From contig LODT01000037.1 of the NCBI GenBank assembly GCA_001606155.1, forward strand, positions 372,001 through 436,000: a stretch of 64,000 bases of DNA. The letters are read 5' to 3'. Of the stretch, positions 22,301 through 34,624 are shown in pieces. A program made the position numbers and the translations under genes. The notes under the pieces are model-generated. The model was not told the DNA's origin, ran no database searches, and worked only from the letters and a program-made list of their open reading frames with translations. The stretch is from Tieghemostelium lacteum (Eukaryota > Evosea > Eumycetozoa > Dictyosteliales > Raperosteliaceae). Within the stretch, counting starts at the first letter, position 1. Every line of letters begins with the position of its first letter.

Positions 22301-23773
22301 ATATAGGTACCTATTGGTAAGGATGAATTTACAGTATTGTTATAAACAATATTTGAAATTGCAGTGACATCAAGATTACTATTATAAGGTGGTAACATAA
22401 ATGCAATAGTTGCTTGCGCTGCTAATGAATTTCTACCCATTATACCATATGGATAGGTATATGTTATCTCTTTTGAAAAACTACCAAAATTACACACAAT
22501 TGTGAATGGTAAGTAATCTGTAATCTCAACTGTTGATTCAAAGTCAATGGAATAAGGTCCATTTGCAATTGGTGTTACAGTTGTAGCTGTACCATCATTT
22601 GTATCTGATTTTTAAAAATTTGTTACAATTAGTATTATAATACAATAATGTAAATATATAAAATTTTAATACATACTAGTTGTAGTAATTGTAATTTCAC
22701 CCATTGTTGAAGATGAATTTCCATTTAAATTGTTTATAGTTAATTCATAGGTACCATCAGTTTCCATTAACATAAAATATAGTACTTCATATTTATAGTC
22801 ATAAGAACCAGTGATAGGAACATTATAGCATATAACATTTCCTTGATCTTGTATTGAATCGATAAAGAGTAGTGGTATTGTGTAATTTTCAATATGGGCT
22901 ACATAATAATTTTGTTTAGGTGACATTGCTAGATTTTCATAATCTGAATACTGATTGAAAGTAACTACTCCATTTCTAATAACTATTTTGAATATATAAT
23001 TATATTAGTATTAATATATAAGATGTTATTTGGATCGGTGGTGTATATTTACATGATAAATCAATAAATGTTTTAAAAGTAAATGTAGTGGTTCTTAATT
23101 GTGGGTCTTGAATTCCAAAATCAATTTCTGTAATTTGAAAATCATCAAAACCAACTAGATTACAAAGGATACTGATTAAACGATATCCTTGTGATTTATA
23201 AGAACATCCATAGGTATTCGGATATGGATAAGTGATTGTAAATCCAGTTGTAGGAATAGCTTTTTTGAGATTAAATATCAATAGTAGATAATAACTATTT
23301 ACATTCACTCTCATAAACTCCTTATTTGGATTTAAGTTAACTAAAGGATGTGGCATTGATTCACAATTGTATTCAATTGTTCCACCTATATTTACACCAT
23401 TAACTTCAAATAAATTCTGAAGTGTATCCTGTCCCAATTGTACATTTACTCTATACTCAAAATAATATTGTCTTGCACTTGATGATATCACAGAAATACT
23501 ATTCCCAACAATTGTACTTGTAACAATTCCTATATCCAAATCCCCAATATCAGCCTGTATAGATATCCTATATACAAAATCACATGAATCTATATTTTGA
23601 GCATAAACATTATTACTGTTTTCTAAACTATAATCCACAATTGAATATAAATCTATTTATAACACACAATTAATATCCTATAAATTTTAAAGTGAACTGG
23701 AATTTGACATACCAACACAGTTATATAATAAAAAAACAATTATTATAGATAGATATAATTGTATGAATACCAT
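19355..23773 (-). CDS. ComC-like cell-surface protein, copy A
   Basis: Six exons rebuilt here: 23713-23773, 23053-23652, 22677-22982, 22311-22604, 21903-22238, 19355-21846; all five introns are phase 1. Product 1362 aa. Exon 1 codes a signal peptide (MVFIQLYLSIIIVFLLYNC). A long series of beta-sandwich-like modules follows, then an IPT/TIG-like segment at about residues 925-1000 (INPVPSDQSSISIFGYGFG), a single EGF-like module near 1015 (CLGNPVCGGPSNG...CVCKYPWTSNDC), a ComC-type C-terminal ectodomain, one transmembrane helix at about 1312-1340 and a short basic tail ending MKKLNKL. The family is named after D. discoideum ComC, an EGF-like adhesion/communication protein; a type I plasma-membrane receptor or adhesion role is inferred. 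First of three tandem same-strand copies. Confidence 0.85.
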
Positions 23774-24298
23774 TCGATTTGTTCTACAGAATGAAAATTG
23801 TGAATTGTAAATCTAGAAGAATATCTGATTTTTAGGACTTTTTTTCACAGTTTCTGTTATTTAAAAAAGCGTGATCAACCACTCACCACAGGGAGGCAAT
23901 TTATTCAAATTTTTAAAAAACATTGTTTGTTAGTAATTACCAATGATGAAAGACCTGATCTATTTTGGTATTAAATCCGCAATACAAAATAAGTTGTTAT
24001 TATACAAACTAATATTGGTGTTATTAATTAATTAACCCCCTGATACAAATAAAATTTGTTTTTTTAGATCATATTTTTGTTGTTATGGGTCCTTATACTT
24101 TGTACTATGTAATTACATATTTTAATCGTACTGTTGAGCTTTTTTTAGTAAACAGAATAAAATAAAATGGGAGCACTTTTTTTTTTTCTGGCTTTTCAGA
24201 CTACAGTTTGAAATTAAGATTCAAAAACCGATTAAAGACCCGGTTTTTAAGATCAAAACTAAAATTTCTTGTTGATATGTTTTACATTGGACATCATT
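23774..24298. other. intergenic spacer between ComC-like copies A and B
   Basis: About 525 bp with T/A runs, serving as promoter of copy A and 3' region of copy B. It does not resemble the shorter spacer after copy B, so the duplications did not carry identical promoters or these have diverged. No ORF or RNA gene seen. Confidence 0.5.
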
Positions 24299-27200
24299 TT
24301 ATAGTTTATTGAGTTTTTTCAGTTTAATAAATCTATCTATTTTTCTTTGTACTTTAACTTTAAATCCCCAGTTTACCATGGTTTTGTAAATGATAATTAA
24401 TAAAATTCCTACAATTAGGAAACCTGCACAACCTAGAATTATACCAAGAAGTTGTACTTTGGTTATGGGATCGGAGTTTTCACCTGATGTAGGGTCACAA
24501 ACTGAACCTGGTCTTTCAGAGGCTGGTAACATGTCATAGAGAATGGAGAAATCAGGGTCAATCAACATGTTGTATTTAAAGTATGGAATGTTAATTCCAA
24601 TTTGTTTACTTAGGTAGACTGGTGATTGATCCAGTTCTGCAAAGAATGTGTTACTGATATCTTGAATACGGTTATCAATAATACCCTTTTTAATGTATCT
24701 ACAATAGAGTGAGTTTTCGTTGATTTGGAGTCTTACATAGTCCATGTTACTGTTGACTATTGAGCCTTGGTCTTGGAAAGAACATGAGGATTGGTCACCT
24801 AAGTATTGTAGTGATGTTGACATTAGCAGTTGAAGGTAATTGAGCTCTGATGTGAATCCAAAAGATGTCATTTCAATTCGGTATTTTATAGTCGAAGGAA
24901 GCATTTGAATTTTTTGGTTGGCAAAATATACAGTGGAGAGTATGCTAAAGTATTGAATAGTGACTTTGATATTACTAGTTTTACCATTACTATCCAATGT
25001 GGTTTTATATTGGAATTCTTGGTATTCACTACCTTGTGTTGGAGTGGTGTTGGTGAATATCCATGAATTGAATTGAAATGTTGATAATGCTTTGTTGTCT
25101 GGTGACATTTCTCTAAGTCCAACAATTTTAATGAGACTTGCAAGATTAACTATTTCACCATTTGGTAGTGTTGTATTGAATTCATTGTCTATAGTAGGAT
25201 CTGTAGAATTGAGTTTAGGACGGGGGATAATGAGGATTTGGGACATACAGTCATTACTGGTCCATGGATATTTACAAACACACCCAAAGAATGTACATAC
25301 ACCATTGGAGGGTCCACCACAAACTGGGTTTCCTAAACATGGAATTTGTGGTTTAAAAGGTACTACATAAGGTTCAACTGATAAGGAATTGGATTCAAAG
25401 AACTGATTAGCAACTTTTATATCAAATGTAGTTTGGTTCAGTTTGACACCATCTGCAATTAGAAATGTGTCACTTTGGAATACAGATTGCAGTTCATCAG
25501 ATGTTGAATCTTGATAGGTTACTTTAAATGTCAAATCAGATAATTCCACCCCAAAACCATATCCAAAGACAGTAATAGTACTCTGATCATTAGGAAGAGG
25601 ATTAACAGATTCTAGAATAGGTTGCTTTACAAATGTTGTAGGTATTGTAGGCTCGTGTCCAGCAATTACTAAATCATTTGGAGAATATCCACCAAAGTTA
25701 AGTCTACTATCAGCAAACCCATTAATAGATAGTAATAAGTGATCAGATGGATACCCAAGACCGTATGGAAGGTCAATTTGACATTGATAGGTTGCACTAA
25801 AGGTACTATTGTCCATTGACAAAAGTGAAGTTGTAGTAGACTCTATAATATCAAATAACAGTGCATGTATATAACATTTTGGAAGGTGTCTTGGAGAAAT
25901 TGTAGATAAACCATCTTGTACAGTGAAATTTACAAATATCAATCTATTATCAGAATACAAATTCACTGATGCACTGTCATTTGGATTGTTAGTGTACATT
26001 AGAATACTTGTGATTATAGGTGGTGTAAAATCAGATTCAACAACTTGGCAATCAGCTGAAACTGTTAATTGATCCATTTTTAGATTTTGACTTAACAAAC
26101 GCATTAAAGGTGATATTTTAGATACCAGACTACTATTTCTGTTACCTCTAGTATATGTAGCACTATTTCCTACTAAATCTTCTAGAACTATGCTTTCAAT
26201 ATAAAAATTCTGAGTAACACAATTTGGAGGTACATCAAATACTGGTTGTAATGTACCTAGATGTATATCATTAATCGGTACTAACTGAACTGTATATGGT
26301 GTATATGGATCTATGTCAGAATAGATCTCTATATGTCCCTCTTTATAACCAGTTTGGTAGTCTTCAAATGGAAATGTCCATTGAATTTGACCACCTGCTG
26401 ATGTGGTAAGTCCACCTGAGTTTGAAATATCAGTAATCAATGGTGGCAATCTATCAGCTGATTCTGAACGAACTTTTAACAACCAAGATTCATATAAAAA
26501 GTATTTACTATCATAGAGCATTTGCCTATAGGTTATAGTGAATGGGATATATCCTGAAAATACTTTAGGGTATATATAGAAATCCACACTAAACATTTCT
26601 TCATCCGCGTTCCATTTACCATAAAAAGTTCTATCAGAAGTTCCATATGTCATTACAATTTTTATAGCCTCATTTTTCTTTACATTTGTGAAATTCACAA
26701 ATAGTGTATTGTCGCATCCTATCATTGAAAGATCAATATCATTCATAGCATATCGAATAAATGAAATGTCACTTGAAGCTTGTAAATCTGAGTAAATATA
26801 GTTGAGTTAGTATATCTAGTTAGAAGGTTTAATATAGAGGTTTTAATTTACTTACACATCTGATCAATTAATGGTACAAGCAATGGAATTGGATTTGAAT
26901 TTTCATAATAATCTGTATAGGTTTTCTTGTTTCCTGCCATATCATAGATGTTGATAAATACTGATGTGGAGACATAACTATCACTGATTATTGAAGTATT
27001 TATATATTTTGAAAATGTACCATTTTGAAGGGTACCTTCAACCAATGTCCATGCATTAAGTGAAGCATATGCGCCACTATTCATTTCAATTAATGATATA
27101 CCACTATCATCTATAGCTTTAATAACTATTATAAATGAAGTACCATCAATAGGTACTAATTCAACACTCTCTACAACTGGTAATATATTATCTAAATTGA

Positions 27201-28731
27201 ATAAAAATAGTTGGAGTATAAGTATATTTGAAATTGTAATTATAAATTGAAGTTTAGGATTTAATATTTACCAATCGGTAGAGATGAGTTTACAGTGTTA
27301 TTATAAACAATAGTTGATGTAGTAGTAGATTGAATTACAAGATTACTATTAAAAGGTGGAAATATAAATGATAGCGTTGATTGTGCTGAAAGTGCATTTC
27401 TGCCAACTATACCATATGGATAGGTATAGGTAAATGTTTTTGATAGACTTCCAAAACTATTTGTAATTGTGAATGGTAGATAATTTGAAATCTCGATCGT
27501 TGATTCAAAAGATGTACCATAGTTATTATTTATCAGTGAATTTACACTTATTGGTGTCCCATCAAATGTATCTAGATGAATATGATATGAATTGAAAAAT
27601 TAATACAACTAATTGTGATGAGTATGGTGGGTTATACATACTTGATGCAGTTTCAAAAGTTTGTCCAGAGGTTATAGTTGTATTACCAACTAGATAAGAT
27701 GTAGATAGAGCAACTGAATAGTCACCCTCAATTATTGTGTAAAATATACTTGTATAACTGGTATCTAAACTACCAGATACAGGAACATTATTGAAAATTA
27801 CACGACCTTCAGCTTGTGTGTTACCAAGATAGAATAGAGGTTCTTGATAAGCTACAAATTCCGGTAAATAATATAGTTGTTTTGATTTATAACTCTGGTA
27901 CAGGATATCGGTATATATATTATATGAAAATGATGGATTTCTATCATCTATTCAATAGTAGGTATTAGTAATATAGTAACATCAACAGTATTTCAAATAT
28001 AAACATACATGATAGATCAATAAAAGATGGGTAAGTGAAAAATGTTGTTTTTGATTGTGGTGATATAAAACCAAATCTAATTTGAGTAAGTTCATTAGGA
28101 GAAAAACCAATAATCTTACATGTAACACTGAAGAGCCTGTAACCTTGAGTTGTGTAATCACATTGATAGGTTGTAGCATAGGTTACTGTAAATCCAGCAC
28201 CTAGTGGTATCGATTTGTTTAGATCAAATATCATTAGAAGATTATAAGTATTGAAATTGACTCTCTTGAATGTCTTATCAGGGTTAATATTAACCAATGG
28301 ATATGGAAGAGGTTGACAATCATATTCCACAGAACCACCTATATTCATACCATTCACTACCATAATATTAGTGATATTCCTTTTTCCATATGCTAAATTA
28401 TTACAACTAAGATCAAAATAATAGCTCCTATTATCAGATTTTATAGCAATTATATAAGTGTACTGAACAGCTGTTGATACAGTAGTGATATCAGCATCGC
28501 CTTCTTCAGCTTTTATAAGCCATCTATACCTGAAATAACAATTATTCATCGATTGAGCATATACATTATCACTCTTATCAACACTCAAATTTATAATTTT
28601 ATAACATTCTATTTTTAAAAATCAAAATTAATATCCTGGTAATCTTTGTAATCTAGTGTCCGATATATACCTGAAATAAATACAAAGAATAATAAATAAA
28701 ATATAAAAATATATCTAGGAGATTCTTTCAT
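24299..28731 (-). CDS. ComC-like cell-surface protein, copy B
   Basis: Six exons: 28671-28731, 28009-28608, 27642-27947, 27272-27571, 26856-27191, 24299-26787, all introns phase 1; product 1363 aa. Exon lengths 61, 600, 306, 300, 336, 2489 nearly equal copy A (61, 600, 306, 294, 336, 2492). Signal peptide MKESPRYIFIFYLLFFVFIS, same module order, EGF-like CLGNPVCGGPSNGVCTFFGC, transmembrane helix near the C-terminus and tail ending RFIKLKKLNKL. Protein identity with copy A is high in the last 500 residues and lower in the first 500. A stretch over 50 bp near 24731-24790 is identical in DNA to copy A near 19796-19850. Exon 4 has no internal in-frame start and is easily missed by ORF searches. 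Confidence 0.85.
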
Positions 28732-29057
28732 TATTCAATGACATGGGATAATTTTATTTTTTGTCAACAGGTGGTTCCTTAAATACCTAGATTTTCGGCT
28801 CTTTAATTCACACCTAAAAAATAGAGGTCGCACCACAAAAAATTAAAAAAAAACAATGATTGATTGTGCATTGAGAATTTATATTTGCAGATTTAGAAGA
28901 TCTTTTTTTTTTGTTGGTGTCAAAGGTGACATGAATTTTTTATAGATTTCATTGTTCAGTGTTTCGAAGATAAAGATATCAAAAAAAAAATAATAAAATT
29001 TAATGAACAATTTTGGAATTATATCATGACATAGAATGAAAATTGAAGAAGTTAATT
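28732..29057. other. intergenic spacer between ComC-like copies B and C
   Basis: About 326 bp, A/T runs, promoter of copy B and 3' region of copy C. Nothing else seen. Confidence 0.5.
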
Positions 29058-32000
29058 CTATAATTTATAGAGTTTCTTTTCAAACTTTCTACGTAATTTG
29101 ATTTTAAATTCCCAGTCTGTTAGAATTTTGTAGACGAAAATACCAATACCCACACCGACTGCGAATGCAACACAACCTATGATGATACCTATAATTTGAA
29201 CTTTGGTTAGACCGTCTGCGATGCCTCCATCACACACTGAACCATATTTCTGATAGGCTGGTAAGAGGTCCCAGAGAATAGTGAAATCAGGGTCAACAAG
29301 AGCATTGGCAATATAATAGGGTATATTGACACCAACCATACGAGTTAGGTGATTGGATGTCTGTTGTTCGGAGTTTATAGGGTAGATAGTGTTACTTATC
29401 CATTGAATACGGTTGTCCACTACACCTCTTTTAATGTATCTACAGTAGAGTGAGGTTTCATTGATTTGTAATCTGACATATTCGATATTACTATTGGCGA
29501 CATTACCTGATTCTTGGTAGCTGCATACATCATCTTCGGTTGAATCAAGTGTTGTTGACATTAGGAATTGAAGGTAATTCAAAGGGTCGTTGAATCCGTA
29601 TGGCGACATTTCAATTCTGTATTTTATAGTTGAAGGTAGCATTTGCACCTTTTCATTTGCAAACCAAATGGTTTTCAGTTGGGTATAATATTGAATGGTA
29701 ACTTTGATTTTTGTAGTTTTTCCATTACTCAATACTGTGGTACGGTACTGATATTCCAGATAGTCATTTAAAGGTGAGGACTTGTTGGTGAATATCCATG
29801 AATTGAATTTAAAAGTCTTGACAACACTGTCATTGAATGACATCTCACGTAGAGACTCAATCTTTATATATGCACCAAGGGTCACAGTGTCACCATTTGG
29901 AAGTGTAGTTGTAAACTCATTATCAATATCTGGATTGGATGTGTTCACTTTTGGTGGTGGGATAATGACAATTTGAGACATACAGTCGTTACTAGTCCAG
30001 GGGTATTTACAAATACAACCAAAAACGGTGCACTCTCCATTTGAAGGTCCTCCACAAAGTGGGGTTCCATAACATGTGATATTGGGTAGTTTAATATCAG
30101 GTGGAACTGTAGGTATCACCAATAAACTATTAGACAAAACTGAGTTTTGTACAGTAATTGTATATTGAAGTTGGTTAACTTTAATACCACTTATAATCAT
30201 TAGAATATCACTTTGAAATTGAGCATATAGAGATACATTTGTGTTATCTAAATATCTAACTTGAAGTTGAGTTGTAGTATTATCAGCACCGAACCCATAT
30301 CCAAAAATTGTCAAAACACTCTCAGTTTGAGCAAGTGGTTGATATGAATCAATTAATGGAACTTTTTGGTAGTTAATAGGTATAGAGTGATTGAAACCTA
30401 AATCAAATAGACCAGTTGGAGAAGCTCCTCCAATATTTAATTTAGAATCTGCAAAACCATTTATAGAGAACAAAGCCTCTGTTGAAGGGTACCCAAATCC
30501 ATAGTCCAACTCGAATCTGCATTGGTAAGTTGCAGTAAACAAACTGTCATCTCTTGATAGTATCTCTACCGTACTATATGAAGTCTCAAAGAATAAGTAC
30601 ATGTAGCAATATGGGAAATGTCTATTAGATATTGGATTTTCAGTGTCAGCTACAGTGAATGTGATATAAAATACTCTGTCTAAACTCATTAGGTTAATTG
30701 GCTGGTCCATATGACTGCTATTTTGAAGTGCTGATATATAGACTGAAGTTAACGTTGGTGGTGTAAAGTCAACTTTAGGAGTAAAACAATCAACTTGAAT
30801 AGACAACTGATTCAATTGTGATTCATTATTGATAAGCTTCATTAGAGGGTTAATTTTATAATCAGGTTCAGTTGTAATGAGTGTCACCATATTTTCATTA
30901 TAGTTAGTATCAAAGAATGTCATAGTGTGTATATAGTATGTATCTGTGATACACCCTGCTTCTATTTCAATTTCAATGGTATAATCATCTAAATAGATAT
31001 TTCCATTTGGGTTTGGAGATAATATGAATTCCCTTATTACATATGGGTCTAGAAGGGATCCCACTGTTATTATACCTTCTTTGAAACCATTATAAGGATC
31101 CTCTATGGTAAATGTCCAACTTATATTACCACCAAGTGCAGAGTTTATAGGAGGACTTGCAACTATATTAGTAATTATAGGTGGCATCAAATCAGCATAT
31201 TCAGAATATATTCTAAGTTGCCAATCATCAGGGAAATAGGCACTTGAATAGTCATTATCTCTGTATTTAATATTATAGGCAACAGTTTCAGTAAACATTC
31301 TAGAAACAAAAGGAATATCAATAGAGAACATATCCTCTTCTACATTCCACAATCCATAGTAGAAAGATGAACTACCAGTATTTGAAAATTGAATTTCAGC
31401 AACAACATCAGCAAATCTATCGGCATTTGTAAAGTTAAAATACAGAGTATTATTACATCCAAGTATTGATAGATCTACATCATTCATTGCAAATCTAACA
31501 AAAATAATAGAATCAACAGTTCTAGTATCTATTTAAAATAATATTAGTACCTATGTATGATAATTTCAAATTCTCGAATTAATACCTACAAACTGCTGAA
31601 ATATCACTAAAGAATATTGGAAATGGTTTAAAATCATCTCCATAAAAATCATTATATATTCTTTTGTTTCCAGCTACATCATAAATTTCAATATCGTAGA
31701 CATATTCGTATAGTTCAGAAGATACTATATAAACCTCAAATGTACCATTTTGAAGTGTTCCAGATACTAAATTTGTAGATTTCAAAGTATAAAGATAATT
31801 CCATGTAGTTATTAAAGCAACTCCAGAGCCAATATCCATTGCATGTATTCTAACAATAAAACCTCTACCAATGGGAAAATATTCAATTAATTCTATAGTT
31901 GGTAATGAATCGTCTGATATATTTATAAATATACATTAGTTTCAAAAATTCATTTAGAATATTTGAAATATAACATGTCTTAATACGTACCAATAGTTGT

Positions 32001-33471
32001 ATTTAAAGTTATAATATCACTGAATAATGGAATAACAGTCTCTTGATAGGAAGCTGTAAGATTCAATGTTGCATTGTATCTTGGTAAAGAGAAGGCCAAA
32101 TTCAGTGTTAACTGTGAGCCATTATTTCCAATTACACCAAATGGGTAATCGAAAACATATATTGTATCAGCTTCACCAAAGAATTGTCGTATTATAAAAC
32201 TTGGAAGATTGTTAATTACCATTTCAATCTCAAAATCCAATTCCTGTATAGATATATTGGTAACATTCAGTTCTGGTATTACATTTGGATCATCATCTTA
32301 ATAAAATTGATAATTGTTAGTATCTCTTTGTGTAAAAATAAAAATATAATAGAAAAATACACACTTGAGGTTATATATGTCATATTTCCAGTTTCTTGTC
32401 CCAACATTCCAGATAGATACCAAGTTGAAATGCCAATTGGTTGAGTTGGAATTATATAATTTATCATTGTGTAGTTTGTCTCATAGGAACCATATATAGG
32501 ATACATGTATACATCAAAATTGGTATCCTCAAGAAATCTCAAGAATATTGGTCCATTATAATTACTGAATTCAACAAGATAATAAAACTCTTTGTTAAAC
32601 TTTGGTTTATCAGGTGGGTCAAAGTACGCTGAAACCGATACTGTAGGACTATAATCATCTGAAAATATTCCATTAGTATTAATTATAATTTTTAAAGAGA
32701 CATCTCTTTAATACTTACATGTGATATCATAGAAATTAACAGTTATAGATGATGTTCTTCCAAATAGGTCAGTCAATTGAATTGGAAATGGATTTGTTAA
32801 AATATCAGAAAAACCAATGATAGTACAAGCAACACTAAAGAATTGGTAACCTTGTTTTGAGTTGGTGCAACTGAGTGACAGTGGATATGGATATGTAAAT
32901 ACCAGATTCTCTGGATATAAAATCTCTTTTTTGAGATCAAATTCCAAAACTATTAAATAGTTATTAAGAGAAACTCTTTTGAATCTTGTATCTCTATGTA
33001 AATTAACTAGAGGATAGGGAATAGCTTGACAGTCATATTCAATAGTACCACCAACATTCACACCATTAACCTCAAAAACATTCGTCAGATTACCTTTAGT
33101 ATTCAAAAGTACATCTGCATAGTAATAAAAAAAGTAGTTCCTACTATCTGTAGAAGCCACGTCAAACCATGAATTGGGAATCGGAGATGTTACATTAGTT
33201 ATGTCATCTTCATTTCCAATAGCTTTAATCAAAACTGCCCATCCAAATGAACATCCTGTGGTACTAGTCGCATAATTATTATTTAAATGAACCGTTGTAT
33301 AATCTATAATCTCATAACTCCCTATATATACAAATCCACAAACATTTTCAAATTAGAGTCAACTGCGTTCCAAAAATTGATCAACAAATATCTAAAACCC
33401 ATCAAGAACATACCAAATGTATATAAAAAAATTAATACTATAATAGTGCAGTATCTAAAGTGTAGAGTCAT
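29058..33471 (-). CDS. ComC-like cell-surface protein, copy C
   Basis: Six exons: 33414-33471, 32719-33321, 32365-32658, 31991-32296, 31590-31913, 29058-31528, all introns phase 1; product 1351 aa. Signal peptide MTLHFRYCTIIVLIFLYTFG. It is the most diverged of the three in the N-terminal modules but keeps the EGF-like module (CYGTPLCGGPSNGECTVFGC), the ComC-type C-terminal ectodomain (RYIKRGVVDNRIQWISNTIY) and a transmembrane helix followed by KLRRKFEKKLYKL. The exon 5 donor is GTAGGT rather than GTAAGT, the only unusual site of the fifteen. Part of its 3' end (about 29094-29407) has been copied to 34033-34624. Confidence 0.85.
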
Positions 33472-33695
33472 AGCAAAAGTGAAAGCAATTTACATAATTT
33501 TTTTTTATGCTTTCTGCATTAGAAGAATTTAGTGAAGGTTATTGAATAAAAATTTTTTCACAAGAAAATATCTTGGTGATTGAAGGGAAAAAAGGTCCTA
33601 AATTTGAAAATAAATCAATTATTTTGAATTTCACGCAATATTTTGTCAATTAAATATTTAGAATTCTATTAAATTGCAAAATTTTGACACGGAGA
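33472..33695. other. promoter of ComC-like copy C
   Basis: AT-rich upstream region between the copy C start and the duplicated MKKS fragment. No coding signal. Confidence 0.4.
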
Positions 33696-34032
33696 TGGAA
33701 AAGAACAATCATCAAAATTCAATTTGTTCAACTCTATTCTTTCGTTTTTGAATTTGTTCCTTATAATTTTATAATAAAATTAGATTAGGTAGATATTAAT
33801 AGTTTCAAAATACTTACATCTTTATATAATAATTCGTTTTTAGTGATTTATTGCTGCTCTTTCTTTTTAATTGTGGTTGAATTATTTGATCAATTATTAA
33901 AAATTAACAAAATAAATCAAAAGAGTACCTATATACTATGATTAAGATTAAAATGTTAATAGTTTAAATATAGATTTAGAATAAATTGGTAAATATACAT
34001 TGAAATTTTGATCTAAGATTTCAAAAATATCT
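33696..34032 (-). pseudogene. duplicated 3' end of the MKKS-like gene
   Basis: Closely matches 38633-39080, the 3' end of the intact chaperonin gene, in the same orientation and covering its last exon, third intron, part of exon 3 and the second intron. About 118 bp of exon 3 and some intron bases are absent in this copy. It joins directly to a ComC tail fragment at about 34032, so it is a chimaeric block and cannot code a chaperonin. Confidence 0.85.
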
Positions 34033-34624
34033 AAATTTGATTTTAAATTCCTATCTAGATGAAAATACCAATACCCACACCTACTGCGAATGCAACACAA
34101 CCTATGATGATAGATAATTTGAACATTGGTTAGACCGTCTGCGATACCTCTATCGCACAGTGAACCATATTTCTGATAGGCTGGTAAGAGGTCCCAGAGT
34201 GTAACTATTGTAACTAATAGTCTAGAGATAATTAATATATATATAGAATTATATATATATTAAGAATGATGTTTTTTATTTATTTTAATTTGAGTTTTTA
34301 TACTTTGTTTTTGACTGCGAACGAATTTATTATATAAATTCGTTATTATATTTGTTGTTGTATTTATTCTACAAATTCGTTGTTATATTTGTTCTTGTAT
34401 TTGTTCTACAAATTCGTTGTTATATTTAACCGAAGTTATATAATTTCATACTATGATGTTATATGTATTATAACTTATCATAGTAACACCAGAGAATAGT
34501 GAAATCAGGGTCAACAAGAGCATTGGCAATATAATAGGGTATATTGACACCAACCATACGAGTTAGGTGATTGGATGTCTGTTGTTCGGAGTTTATAGGG
34601 TAGATAGTGTTACTTATCCATTGA
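34033..34624 (-). pseudogene. duplicated tail of ComC-like copy C, split by an insertion
   Basis: 34033-34199 and 34489-34624 correspond to about 29094-29407 of the intact copy C. The second piece is identical in DNA over about 135 bp, so the copy is young; the first piece has several differences and small losses. The gap between them is a 289 bp inserted element. The fragment ends abruptly at 34624 against transposase sequence. Confidence 0.9.
34200..34488. mobile_element. 289 bp TG...CA element, solo-LTR-like or MITE
   Basis: Inserted in the duplicated ComC tail. It starts TGTAACTATTG and ends CATAGTAACA and is flanked by the 6 bp direct repeat CCAGAG (34194-34199 and 34489-34494). The intact paralogue at about 29265-29280 has the empty site with one CCAGAG, which fixes the ends. 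The outermost bases form an imperfect inverted repeat (TGTAACTAT against TGTTACTAT). Inside, about 34336-34435 holds 2-3 copies of a 37 bp unit beginning AAATTCGTT. No coding capacity. TG/CA ends fit a solo long terminal repeat; the inverted ends also allow a non-autonomous DNA element. It is young, since its host fragment is nearly unchanged. Confidence 0.75.

Noticed and set aside
34336-34435. CRISPR-like array (repeats of about 37 bp)
   Set aside because: Adjacent direct repeats without spacers inside a mobile element in a eukaryote genome.
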